Assembly: GCF_018294505.1 (NCBI RefSeq)
Contig: NC_057800.1
Location: 471,994,582 to 472,058,581 of the forward strand
From: Triticum aestivum
Lineage: Eukaryota; Streptophyta; Magnoliopsida; Poales; Poaceae
Length of the DNA stretch: 64,000 bases
Direction: 5' to 3'
Below, in pieces: positions 23,027 to 36,000 of the stretch. The position numbers were made by a program, and so were the translations under genes. The notes under the pieces were generated by a model, which had not been told where the DNA came from, did no database searches, and saw only the letters and a list, made by a program, of their open reading frames with translations. Positions within the stretch are counted from its first letter, which is position 1. Each line of letters begins with the position of its first letter.

Positions 23027-24866
23027 TTGCGGGCGAACTCGCTTGGCCATCTAGAGCAGATCGATAGCTACGCCCCTGGCCATCAGATTAGATTTGGAAG
23101 CTTGAACTACACTGCCGATATCCGCGGAGACTTGATCTTCGACGGATTCGAGCTCATGTCAGGCGCGTCGCACAGTCACGACGAGCATGACTTAGCTCTG
23201 CCATCGGACGGTGTTCGGGAGATCGCACCTGCGGTTACTTCGGCCCTCAATCCGGAGCAGATCATGCCATCCGAGGACGGGTGGATGGACCCCGCCATGG
23301 AGGCCACACACTCAGTAGCGATAGAGCTGAATACTGACTTCACCTCCTATGAGACCTGTGTTACCAGACCCTTGGATTCGTCCCTGGCCATAGGCTCCGA
23401 ACCGCCTGCGTCCATGCCTATCCAATCTGATTAGGCACAGATCATGGAGTTTACCTCCGCGGATATTTTTCAGCACTCGCCCTTGGGTGATGTGCTAGAT
23501 TCATTGAGGTCTCTCTCCTCGTCAGGAGACCCTCGGCCGAACTATGTCCGGCTCAAGTGGGAAGCGGACGACGAAGGAATTCGTTCCCCACCCACCACCC
23601 ACTTAATAGCCACTGTCGACGACTTAACCGACATGCTTGATTTTGACTCCGAAGACATCGACGGTATGGATGACGATGCCGGAGAGGAACAGGAACCACT
23701 GCCCACTGGGCGCTGGACAACCACTTCATCACACGATATATACATGGTGGATACACCCAAAGAAAACAACAACGAGGAATGGAAGGATGCAGCGAAGGAT
23801 AGTCCCCTCGAGAAGCAACCAAAGCGACAACGTAGGCGCCACTCCAAATCCCGCCTCAGCAAAAACAACGATAACAACGCAAGAAAGAATAATACCCCGG
23901 TCGACTCCAAAGGAAACGACGACCATATGGACCCAGCGATGGAGCAGGATGAGCCAGCGGACAGCAAACATAGTATGAAGCCGTTGTCCGATCACAGCGA
24001 CACCGAGGGTAAAGCTCATCAACCTGTCTCCGGAGAGGAGAACAGTCCGGACGACGATGCACACATCATCCCGGAAAGGCAGTTGGAACAAGAAAACCTC
24101 CATAGAAGGCTTATTGCCACCGCAAGGAGCCTGAAGAAGCAGAAGCAAAGGCTTAAGGCCGCGCAGAATACGCTCAACAGCAGATGGAATAAAGTGCTTG
24201 ACACTGAAGAAAAGTATGGTGGCAGTCGCCACACAAAGAGCTATCCAAAGTGCAAGCTGCTACCTGAATTCGACGACGTGGCTTTGGAGCCCATTCAGCT
24301 GAAAAATAAAGCGGCCGATCAGCCGGATCGACCACCCCGTGGCCGCGACAGGGCGGCTAACGACATCGCACACAAGTCAGCGCATGATTTACACGAAGAC
24401 CTGCACAAAAAGCCGGTATGGCCAGGTCCATCTATGGATCCAAGAAGCACGCTCCGGCACAGAATCATGGCCGCCCAAACAACTATACTGACCGAATAAC
24501 AGCTCGGTATCAAAAGCAAACGCTACAATCATCCGAAGAATGCCATGACACATCCAAATACAGGGGTGCCGTGCACCCCCTATGCTTCACCGATGAGGTG
24601 CTGGATCATGAATTTCCAGAGGAATTCAAACCCGTGAACATAGAGGCATACGACGGAACAACAGACCCATGGGTCTGGATTAAGGACTTTATCCTTCACA
24701 TCCACATGGCTCGCAGAGATGATCTCCACGCCATCAAATACCTGCCCCCTCAAGTTGAAAGGACCAGCTCGGCACTGGCTGAAAAGCCTCCCCGAAAACT
24801 CAATTGGAAGCTGGGAAGAGCTTGATGATGCTTTTCGGGCCAATTTTCAAGGGACCTATGTCCGAC
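23027..24866 (+). pseudogene. gag of element D, N-terminal and core part
   Basis: A long acidic, low-complexity region (open from 23027 to 24499 except for a TAG at 23432-23434) includes a basic patch KQPKRQRRRHSKSR and a coiled-coil-like KKQKQRLKAAQ. The gag core follows: EFPEEFKPVNIEAYDGTTDP, then LKGPARHWLKSLP and SWEELDDAFRANFQGTY. Frameshifts near 24450-24500 and 24745 put the core out of frame. Element E cuts it at 24871. The frame rejoins exactly at 37252 in DDLSHIIQQ. Confidence 0.78.
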
Positions 24867-24871
24867 CTCCG
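24867..24871. repeat. Target-site duplication of element E (CTCCG)
   Basis: CTCCG here and at 37247-37251 flank the LTR ends of E exactly. Confidence 0.92.
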
Positions 24872-27800
24872 TGTCAGGACCCCGACTCAATGCCACATAG
24901 ATCTAGCATGTAACACTTCATATCACTTTGCGGCCTCACGCACGGTATTCCCACGGGTGTCGCCTTACCTTTACCCGGGACCGTTTGTGCCTTTTGGCAC
25001 ACGTATATGACAGTGTCGCTAGCATCCATATGATAAGGAGCCCGGGCTGACATGGCTAGTCGTAAACCCAAAGTGGCACAAACTTACAGGGACAGGCATC
25101 CATGACCCAGCATCGAACGTGTCGGTCATCAGCGAGTGAATCCAGGCTGTAGCACTGGGCTAGCAGGACTCCGGTGAACCGGGCTATAGCGGGCTAACAG
25201 GACTCCGGTATTCATCGCGTGACATTTCCCCGAAGGGACAGACACAGGAACGAAGAAGGACACATGCCGGCCAGCCTAAGTGTTCCGGAGCAGTAGCAAG
25301 CTACCATGGCTCGGTGGAAACACTAGGAGACATTTCCCGGTAAGAGAGGCTACTAAAGATAAACAACTAGATAGTCAGATCCCACACATACCAAGCATTT
25401 CAATAACATACACACAATATGCTCGATATGTGCAATACAACATGGCATCACAAAATGACTCTACGACTCAAGTAATTTATTCAATAGGCTCCGAGGAGCG
25501 AGATATTACAAACATGGGTCTCATGACCCAACAATCAGAGCATACAAGTCAAAGCACAAGCGGAAGCTATCATGTCTGGGTACAGACATCTATAACTGAA
25601 AAAGGCTGAGAAGCCTGACTATCTACCAGATCCTGCCGAGGGCACAAGATCGTAGCTGAGGTAACAAGCTAAACGTCGAAGTCCACGCGGAACTACTAGC
25701 GAGACCGAAGTCTCTCTGCAAAAACATAAAATAGGCAAACGTGAGTACAAATGTACCCAGCAAGACTTACATCAGAACTAACTACATATGCATCATTATC
25801 AACAAAGGGGTGGTGGGGTTTAACTGCAGCAAGCCAGCTTTGACTCGGTGGCTATCCTAAACTACGACTGCGAGTAACTCTTTTGAGGTGGCGCACACGA
25901 GTCCACATATTCACCATATCAATACACCACTATGGATCCGCTCCCGTCTCCCTACGAGAACGCCATCCATAGCACTCACGCTTATCTTGCGTATTTTAGA
26001 GTATCCACTTTCACTTGTCTATGAACTGATATAAGCAACCCAGAAGTCCTTTTCCATGGACACGGCTATTCGAATAGATGATGTTAACCCTGCAGGGGTG
26101 TACTTCTTCACACACGCTCTCACCACTTACCGCCGTTTACACGACATGTACTCGGCAACCTTCAAGCGGAAGCCCAACGTGGGTGTCGGCCACGACCTAC
26201 CTAATCACCTAAGTCTCTAGTCCAGGTTTATCGCCTATTCGGGTTCCATCCATGAGGAGATCCGGCCGGAGTTTCGCTCACAGCCCCAAACGATGTGAAC
26301 AGGGTTCCGAGATACCAAACGGGAATCCGGTACACCGTGCCACGTACCTACCGCATCACAGCCCACCCCTATGGTCAGCGCTGTCCACGGCCTCCAGTAA
26401 GCTACAAACACCAGAAACTACTTGCAACTCCTGGACAGAGGACAAGGGTGATCAAGAAGCCGAGAGGGTCCATTGGTTTCGGGCCCAATGCGTGGTAGTA
26501 GCTGAATCATGGATCACAAACACAGAACTCAGTTCCTGAGGACGGCTGCAATGAGACAACCCACCATGTACTCCTACGTGGCCTCTCACCGCTACCTTTA
26601 CCAAATCGTGTTCACACGCTTAGCTCACACACTGTAGGACATGTTCACACACCTCTGATTCATCCCGGATGAATCAGACCTGACTCGACTCTAAGCAGTA
26701 GCAGGCATGACAAACGAGCATGAATGAGTAGGCACAACAGGGCTCAAACAACTCCTACTCATGCTAGTGGGTTTCATCTATTTACTGTGGCAATGACAGG
26801 TCATGCAAAGGATAAAGGGGTTCAGCTACCGCAGCAAGTAACAGATGAATCGTTGTTGTCCTAATGCAGTAAAAGAGAGCAGGAGCGAGAGAGTGGGATT
26901 GTATCGGAATGAACAAGGGGGTTTTGCTTGCCTGGCACTTCTGAAGATAACATTGAGTCTTCATCAGTGTCAACGATCACATCATCGGTATCACGTCTAT
27001 CGAGAGGGGACAAATACCGGCAACACAGAACGGAACACAATCAATGCAATGCACAATATGATGCATGATCATGACATGGCAAAATGAATGTGTTTTGAGC
27101 TAATGCAACTAGCAACAGATTAAATGAAGTTGGTTTGAATACAAGATTCAAATTCAAACTCCATATGTGATTATTTAAATGCCATTTATTTGTTTTGTCC
27201 AAAACAGAGGACAAACATTGTTCAAACATGCATGAAAATGGTACAGATGGATTCCTTGAATTTTTCTGATAATTTTTCATATATAATTTATTTAATTTGG
27301 AGTTACGGTTAATTTTCTATGATTTATAGAAGTTTTAGCTATTTTCTGAAATTATTAAATCATTTAAGATTTATTTAAATTCCAGAAAGGAATTATTGCG
27401 TCATCATGACCTCATAGTGACGTCAGCAGGTCAACGGGCGCCGTCCAGGTCAAACTGACCTGTGGGACCCACACGTCAGTGTAACAGGCAGGGACAGAGG
27501 CTGACTGGTGGGTCCGGTCAATGCTGACATGGCAAAGTCAACGGTGACAGGCGGGGCCCTCTGAGATTAGTGCTAATTTAACAGAGAGGTTAAACTAATT
27601 AATTTAGGCACGGGGCCCACTTGGCAGTGGCTCTAGTGGGTGATTAGCGGGGTGTTTAAGCCCTAATTAAGTGGCCACGTCGGCGGCTAACCGCCGGTGA
27701 CACACGGACGTGGCGGCGGCTCTCGTTCCGGCGATTCTGGCAACGAGAGGAGGCGGGGTTGGTCTCTACGGACGCGTCGTGGTGAGGCGCGTCGTTTGGT

Positions 27801-29074
27801 AGCAGCGGGAGGTGCTGAGGTGGTCGGAATCAGCAACGGCGGCGAGCGAGGCGGCGGCCGGAGCTCGGGTGGGTGCGGGGTTAGCGCTGCGGCTTGCAAA
27901 CGAGCTAGCTGCCACGCTAGCGTTGCTCCACGGGTCGTTGTGAGTGCAACGGACGCACGCACGGGGCCATTTGGTCACCGGGGCTTCGCCGGCGACGAGC
28001 CGGTTAGGCGACGGCTACGGTAAGCAAGGGGGCGGCGGCTACGGCAACCAAACGGGGGCAGGGTTAGGGGAGAAATTACCGGGGGCTCACCACGGTCACG
28101 AAGAGATGCTCGGCGGTCTCGGGGCAGGCCGGACGGCGACGAATCGACGGCAGCGATCCTCGGTGGCCGAGGAGGGGAACGGCGGAGCTGGCGACATCCA
28201 GGGCTTCCGGCACCTTCTGTCTTGGTGAGGAGGAAGAGGGGGACGAGACGGGGCTTCTTGGCACGTCGGCGAGGCGAGGGGAGCACGGTGGCTGCGGCAA
28301 TCGGCGTCGGTGGCGGCGGCTCCGTTCGGGTCCGAGGTGCGGAGCGAGAGGGAGAGCAGGAGAAGGGGATGAGCACGGGAGGGAGTTGAGAGAGGCCTGA
28401 GGGGGTGCGTGGCATCCGTAGCGGCGTCGGAGTGGCAGCAGGCAGGCAGGAGGTGGCATTGCGCGTGCGTGCGCGCCGCGGGCACACGCCCCTGTCCTAC
28501 TGTCCCGAGGAGGAAGACGACAGGGAGGGCGCTGGTGGGCTGGGCCGGCCAGCTGCGGTGCTGGGCCAGATGGGGCGCTAGGTGGGGCTGCAGGTAAGCG
28601 CCAGGTAAGCTTTGCTCTTTTTATTTTTTTCTTCTGTTTTGTTTTTATTTAATTTATTTTGCCACTGTTTTGAATTTAAAATAATTCAAACAATGCCAAA
28701 AACTCCTCTGAATATTTTATATTGCTAAATGGACTTTTCCAAAAGCTTATAAAATATATCAGGGGTATTTGAAATTATATTCTAATTATATGAATATAAT
28801 TCAAATTCAAATAGCTAATGAATTAAATCCAAAGTCCCAAAAATAATTCCTTAAAAATGTTCAATATTTTGGTTGGGACCAGAACCCTTACCAAAAATTA
28901 TCAAACATTTAAGAAGAGCATTTTGGAGCAATGAATGAGATTTCTAGGGTTTTTGCCCCTCTTTTATTTAAGTTTTTGAGGCTTCCAAAATTCCATCAGT
29001 TCAAATTTTCAGAATTTAAACATGATGCACACATGAGCTAGCCTAGAGCACTACCAGCAGCTAGGGATGTGACA
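24872..29074 (-). repeat. 3' LTR of element E
   Basis: A 4203-base LTR with an AT-rich third (27100-27400), a strongly GC-rich block (27650-28600) and an AT-rich end. The GC-rich block gives open frames on both strands with no codon or domain signal. It is more likely leader or regulatory sequence. Confidence 0.88.
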
Positions 29075-32000
29075 ACTCACCCCCACTAAACAAGAATCTC
29101 GTCTCGAGATTCAAGCGTAGGGTAAGGTGAAGGGTAAACGCAACTAGTATAATCTTCACGATCCAGGGTGCACCTCAGTTGAACGTTGATTCATTCACCA
29201 TCATTGTCTTGATGTCTTGTTCTGAGAACTCCAACTAACATGACAAGAAGAGGGAAGGAAAACTCTAGAAGGATCGATCTCCTTGAAGATCGAACAACTC
29301 ACGGAATGAGACATAGAGCCATCTCTCGGGTTGAGACACGAGATACACATCAAGAGGGGTGGAAAGAAACGGATGACGAAGGTTCACTAGGTGGACAACA
29401 ATTTCACGCTTAAGAAGGTGGTAAACGATTGCCCACGTAGCGAGGAGTTGAGTTGCCATGATACCTCAACGAGACATCCTGGAGGGGGGGTGATTTGTAG
29501 GGATATCCCCTTAAGTGGCAAAAAGAATTACTTTTGATTCAGAGATCATTGAAACTCTTTAAACCAGCCTAAGGCAATTCTCGAGCGATCATTTGGAGGG
29601 GGTCGGTAGAATGGCATACTCGGACTTGGATGATGTGGATTACCTTGTTGAAGACAACGTAATGGATGAATTTGCTTACCACCGGAAATGGAAGAGACCC
29701 GTGGTAGAATGGCACATTGGCGGTGCAAGCTGGGAACAAAATGCAAATGCTGGGAATGATTCTGGTAACTGGGGAAAACCCAACATTAGAGAGTGAATTC
29801 ACTGTTTGAATAGGTCATAGCATTGCCGAGGAAACTGAGAGCAAACCCAGTTAGTGCCAATGGTAACACGTAGCGCTTGTGCGTGCTCTCAAGAACTTGA
29901 GCATTTCCATATTCATCAAGGTTTTACCAACATCCGTGTCAAGGATCCTGGCAACACAACATACCACCATGATGAACAACGATGGACGATGCAGATGCGA
30001 AGGAAGATAACACTTTCTCAGATTTCACCCTTGGCGGGGCCAAGGAAATAAAATCTGGATGATCGACCGAGAGACATTTAGCACTCCGCTTCTAATGTTC
30101 TCCTTGATGTGCTAGTGTATCCCATTCATAGATATGGTTTGATAACTAGAACATCAAGTAAAAGGTCGTACTTCGGGAGCAATAGAATCCATAAGGAACA
30201 GTTACGGAGGTAAATCCTACGAAATCCTTATGGGGAGGTGGCCAACTTCTTCAATCAAGATACTACAATAATAGGTCTTTCGGCTGGGTGGTGCTGGCCA
30301 CAACATCCACCTTACCAGTTATCGAGGAACCAATATTATAGTTCTTGGGGAAATGTTCCAACCATCATATCTGCCTGAGATTCAGATCTGGTTGGTGTCA
30401 GAATATTCCAGACCCATCGAGTCTAGGAAGAAAAATGAAAGTTTGCAACACAAATCGACGAGATGACGTTGCGAGATTCTCGGGAAATGAACTACGATAG
30501 CAAGCTCCAAAACATGAGTTGGTTCTGCTATAAACATGTGAACACGTTGTCCCAGACAAGCATGCCCACATGGTAGTCTTACAATAAAACACTACCGAGT
30601 TCTGGTTGGGAACCATCAGCGAGGATATCGAAGTTCTGTGCATGACCTAGGATTAGCACATCAACTCCTTTTCCTGAACAAATCAATCAGTGGCTTGGTG
30701 TGCTAGGGAATACATATGGAGTGGAGGTAATTAATCTACCAAACCATAGTATACCTTGCACATGCATGACTGACTTGGGACGATTCCACAGGAAGCAAAA
30801 CTAACTTTCTCGAACCCACAGCGGCAACTTACATCAAATGCACGTGAATCAAAGAAAGTCACTTCTCTCATCCAGCATATACTTCATGAACGGGGCATGA
30901 AGAAATTGCCTATAAAAGTTTCCAACACTAGGTTGACGTTCAACATGAATCATGGGGGAGACAAAATGCTGCTGATGGCCTCAACAACAACTCATCGGAA
31001 TTTCCATATCACTGGACTTCCACCATCATGTGAACACGGTGATAGCATTGGTCAGACCCAAAAGATATAACGGTGTATGCTCGAGGGATCAACCACGAGT
31101 AGGACAACATTACGAACATCGTTGGTTCTAACTTGATTTGACGATAGCCCACACTCAAATCAAAGGATTGATAAGACAATAGGTCCAGCAACTGATCACA
31201 GGGACCAATCGATGAAGATATCATCTTTCTTCAACACACACTACACAAGAATATCCCTTTGGAACGAACTAAGTCAGGCAAGCTTTTATCCTCCAACCCT
31301 CCAAGTTGTCGTTTAGCTTAACCAACTAGCTCAAGGATATCTAACACCGATTCTTGGAGAGAAGGTGGTTCACAGGAAACCAACTTGATCACGAGCTCAA
31401 CATAGCGGTCAGGTGACAACCTAGTGATACTTTCGAGAAGATATTCAGAAAATCACGAACCACCGGTATGTTACTAAACTCGAGAACAATCTTGCTTTTC
31501 AGGGCAAGATGATATGATCAAATGAGCGAGGACTTGACAAAATCCTACTCATCAATCAAAGAGTGCACCAAGAAATAAGGACTAGATAGCACGATCAGTC
31601 TTAGAATGATGATTCAAGAACCAACACGCTAAGAATGAAATTATTATCCTTTAACTACCAAGCAACAGAGTTGCTAGCAGTATTGATTTCATACACCACG
31701 ATTCACTTGTTGGCATTCCGGTTACAATAACACAGGAACCGAGGAATGAACAATGATGGCAAGAAGTATCACTGTACCAAGAGTTCATAGGATGGTGTGC
31801 AATTCCTATAACAATCCCGATATAAAGATGGTAATACTCCAAGGTAGAACAGAGCAAAAGCTGGATTGGCATTTTGATCTGCGGAGCACAACTTCTTTGA
31901 CCCAATCCTGGATATGGAAGAGGTACTGGAGTTTGTTTCTCCTGGTCATCCTGAATAGAATGGCTTGACGGACCACAAGAATAATAGGCATCGATGAACG

Positions 32001-33028
32001 ATTGCACACATACTCTTGACTATCAATTGATAGACGAGGGTCAGAAGACAACTAACGAGAACAACTCAAAGGAACATATAATTTTCTGAGTTGTGGATGC
32101 ATAGGTTAGTATATCGAACCAAGGTCAACATATTTCTTCCGGATAACCCATGCAGAAAGGTAGAACTGGCAGAGTCACGATTTATGAATGGAGAACTCCT
32201 CAAGAGTACTCTAGTTGTGATCTTTGATCCAATAAACATCTGCCATAAGCAGTTCATAGTATTTGGAAGAAGGAAACACCACGGACCTCGAGGACTATCG
32301 CAAAGTTTACTAATAACCTATGGGAGCTAGCAATTACTATCAACATGAAGTAAGTAGGGTGAATCTCGGGTTCAAAACCCAAGGAGTAGAATACCTACTA
32401 CTAAGTAGCATCACGGGATGCTTTCGAGAATGATAGCCAGAATCATCACACTGGGAACACAAGGCACGACTGGATTACTAGGTGATCCCCTAAGACACCT
32501 AGGGTCATAATAATATCTCCAACATATATGTCAAGGTAACGGAGTACCTCAACTCACTGATTAGTGTGGTTAATCTGGCCCATGGGAACATTGAAACGGG
32601 AAGAAAGGATTTGCAAATGCATCAGACTACCTAGAAACCTGGGATGACTCGGACAGCATAACGGCTGTAAATGCTCAGAAAAGATTTGAGACATTCACAA
32701 AAATGGTGGCATAACCACTCAGAAGCACAATATCAAAGTTTCGAGATCAACAATTAACATACGGAAGATAGTAGGAACTGAACTGAGGCTTAGAACCATC
32801 AATCCTACAAGTCTGCAGATTAATAACACGTGATCCTGATAGAAAGAAGAGATAGCCTAGTTCTTAATCCCCGTAGAAGAGAAGATGATGACTCAGATCA
32901 GAAGGCCATGAGGTATAAGGAGTAAAAAGAGCCTTACGTTCCATCCCACAATCAATTCCCTTATATAGCTAAAGAATTTCTAGACTCAACTTCGACCAGT
33001 TTGGCTTGGTAATCCTACAGGCAGTCAA
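29075..33028 (-). other. Internal domain of element E, essentially non-coding
   Basis: About 4 kb with stops in all frames. A purine tract lies at the left edge and the primer-binding site at the right edge. The only protein similarity I can defend is an RT remnant at 31009-31224. Confidence 0.7.
31009..31224 (-). pseudogene. Reverse transcriptase remnant in element E
   Basis: The frame reads DQLLDLLSYQSFDLSVGYRQ, like the Gypsy palm segment in which a D(L/V)-S-GYHQ motif holds the first catalytic Asp. YTVISFG follows, like the E(Y)TVMPFGLTNAP segment. The match is short and degenerate, with no YVDD downstream. It suggests that E descends from an autonomous Gypsy element. Confidence 0.5.
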
Positions 33029-33040
33029 GCTCTGATACCA
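33029..33040 (-). other. Primer-binding site of element E
   Basis: GCTCTGATACCA is the reverse of TGGTATCAGAGC (initiator tRNA-Met). It lies four bases from the right LTR. Confidence 0.88.
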
Positions 33041-33044
33041 ACGC

Positions 33045-36000
33045 TGTCAGGACCCCGACTCAATGCCACATAGATCTAGCATGTAACACTTCATATCACT
33101 TTGCGGCCTCACGCACGGTATTCCCACGGGTGTTGCCTTACCTTTACCCGGGACCGTTTGCGCCTTTTGGCACACGTATATGACAGTGTCGCTAGCATCC
33201 ATATGATAAGGAGCCCGGGCTGACATGGCTAGTCGTAAACCCAAAGTGGCACAAACTTACAGGGACAGGCATCCATGACCCAGCATCGAACGTGTCGGTC
33301 ATCAGCGAGTGAATCCAGGCTGTAGCACTGGGCTAGCAGGACTCCGGTGAACCGGGCTGTAGCGGGCTAACAGGACTCCGGTAATCATCGCGTGACATTT
33401 CCCCGAAGGGACAGACACAGGAACGAAGAAGGACACATGCCGGCCAGCCTAAGTGTTCCGGAGCAGTAGCAAGCTACCATGGCTCAGTGAAACACTAGGA
33501 GACATTTCCCCGTAAGAGAGGCTACTAAAGATAAACAACTAGATGGTCAGATCCCACACATACCAAGCATTTCAATAACATACACACAATATGCTCGATA
33601 TGTGCAAATACAACATGGCATCACAACATGACTCTACGACTCAAGTAATTTATTCAATAGGCTCCGAGGAGCGAGATATTACAAACATGGGTCTCATGAC
33701 CCAACATTCAGAGCATACAAAACAAAGCACAAGCGGAAGCTATCATGTCTGAGTACAGACATCTATAAATGAAAAAGGCTGAGAAGCCTGACTATCTACC
33801 AAATCCTGCCGAGGCACAAGATCGTAGCTGAGGTAACAAGCTAAACATCGAAGACCACGCGGAAATACTAGTGAGACCGAAGTCTCTCTGCAAAACATAA
33901 AATAGGCAAACGTGAGTACAAATGTACCCAGCAAGACTTACATCAGAACTAACTACATATGCATCATTATCAACAAAGGGGATGGTGGGGTTTAACTGCA
34001 GCAAGCCAGCTTTGACTCGGTGGCTATCCTGAACTACGACTGCAAGCGACTCTTTTGAGGTGGCGCACACGAGTCCACATATTCACCATATCAATACACC
34101 ACTATGGATCCGCTCCCGTCTCCCTACGAGAACGCCATCCATAGCACTCACGCTTATCTTGCGTATTTTAGAGTATCCACTTTCACTTGTCTATGAACTG
34201 ATATAAGCAACCCAGAAGTCCTTTTCCGCGGACACGGCTATTCGAATAGATGATGTTAACCCTGCAGGGGTGTACTTCTTCACACACGCTCTCACCACTT
34301 ACCGCCGTTTACACGACATGTACTCGGCAACCTTCAAGCGGAAGCCCAACGTGGGTGTCGGCCACGACCTACCTAATCACCTAAGTCTCTAGTCCAGGTT
34401 TATCGCCTATTCGGGTTCCATCCATGAGGAGATCCGGCCGGAGTTTCGCTCACAGCCCCAAACGATGTGAACAGGGTTCCGAGATACCAAACGGGCATCC
34501 GGTACACCGTGCCACGTACCTACCGCATCACAGCCCACCCCTACGGTCAGCGCTGTCCACGGCCTCCAGTAAGCTACAAACACCAGAAACTACTTGCAAC
34601 TCCTGGACAGAGGACAAGGGTGATCAAGAAGCCGAGAGGGTCCATTGGTTTCGGGCCCAATGCGTGGTAGTAGCTGAATCATGGATCACAAACACAGAAC
34701 TCAGTTCCTGAGGACGGCTGCAATGAGACAACCCACCATGTACTCCTACATGGCCTCTCACCGCTACCTTTACCAAATCGTGTTCACACGCTTAGCTCAC
34801 ACACCGTAGGACATGTTCACACACCTCTGATTCATCCCGGATGAATCAGACCTGACTCGACTCTAAGCAGTAGCAGGCATGACAAACGAGCATGAATGAG
34901 TAGGCACAACAGGGCTCAAACAACTCCTACTCATGCTAGTGGGTTTCATCTATTTACTGTGGCAATGACAGGTCATGCAAAGGATAAAGGGGTTCAGCTA
35001 CCGCAGCAAGTAACAGATGAATCGTTGTTGTCCTAATGCAGTAAAAGAGAGCAGGAGCGAGAGAGTGGGATTGTATCGGAATGAACAAGGGGGTTTTGCT
35101 TGCCTGGCACTTCTGAAGATAACATTGAGTCTTCATCAGTGTCAACGATCACATCATCGGTATCACGTCTATCGAGAGGGGACAAATACCGGCAACACAG
35201 AACGGAACACAATCAATGCAATGCACAATATGATGCATGATCATGACATGGCAAAATGAATGTGTTTTGAGCTAATGCAACTAGCAACAGATTAAATGAA
35301 GTTGGTTTGAATACAAGATTCAAATTCAAACTCCATATGTGATTATTTAAATGCCATTTATTTGTTTTGTCCAAAACAGAGGACAAACATTGTTCAAACA
35401 TGCATGAAAATGGTACAGATGGATTCCTTGAATTTTTCTGATAATTTTTCATATATAATTTATTTAATTTGGAGTTACGGTTAATTTTCTATGATTTATA
35501 GAAGTTTTAGCTATTTTCTGAAATTATTAAATCATTTAAGATTTATTTAAATTCCAGAAAGGAATTATTGCGTCATCATGACCTCATAGTGATGTCAGCA
35601 GGTCAACGGGCGCCGTCCAGGTCAAACTGACCTGTGGGACCCACACGTCAGTGTAACAGGCAGGGACAGAGGCTGACTGGTGGGTCCGGTCAATGCTGAC
35701 ATGGCAAAGTCAACGGTGACAGGCGGGGCCCTCTGAGATTAGTGCTAATTTAACAGAGAGGTTAAACTAATTAATTTAGGCACGGGGCCCACTTGGCAGT
35801 GGCTCTAGTGGGTGATTAGCGGGGTGTTTAAGCCCTAATTAAGTGGCCACGTCGGCGGCTAACCGCCGGTGACACACGGACATGGCGGCGGCTCTCGTTC
35901 CGGCGATTCTGGCGACGAGAGGAGGCGGGGTTGGTCTCTACGGACGCGTCATGGTGAGTCGCGTCGTTTGGTAGCAGCGGGAGGTGCTGAGGTGGTCGGA

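Noticed and set aside
23542..24234. Long minus-strand frames of up to 167 codons
   Set aside because: They are shadows of the gag frame of element D, which is acidic and open on the + strand with the right order after the primer-binding site.
27697..28597. Open frames of 100-170 codons on both strands in the element E LTRs (again at 35869-36769)
   Set aside because: They follow the GC-rich block, exist in opposing frames at once, and show Pro/Arg/Ser bias with no domain. Conservation between the two copies is LTR identity, not selection.
29075..33044. A chromodomain or integrase in the element E interior
   Set aside because: Only vague resemblances in shifting frames; nothing beyond the RT fragment stands up.
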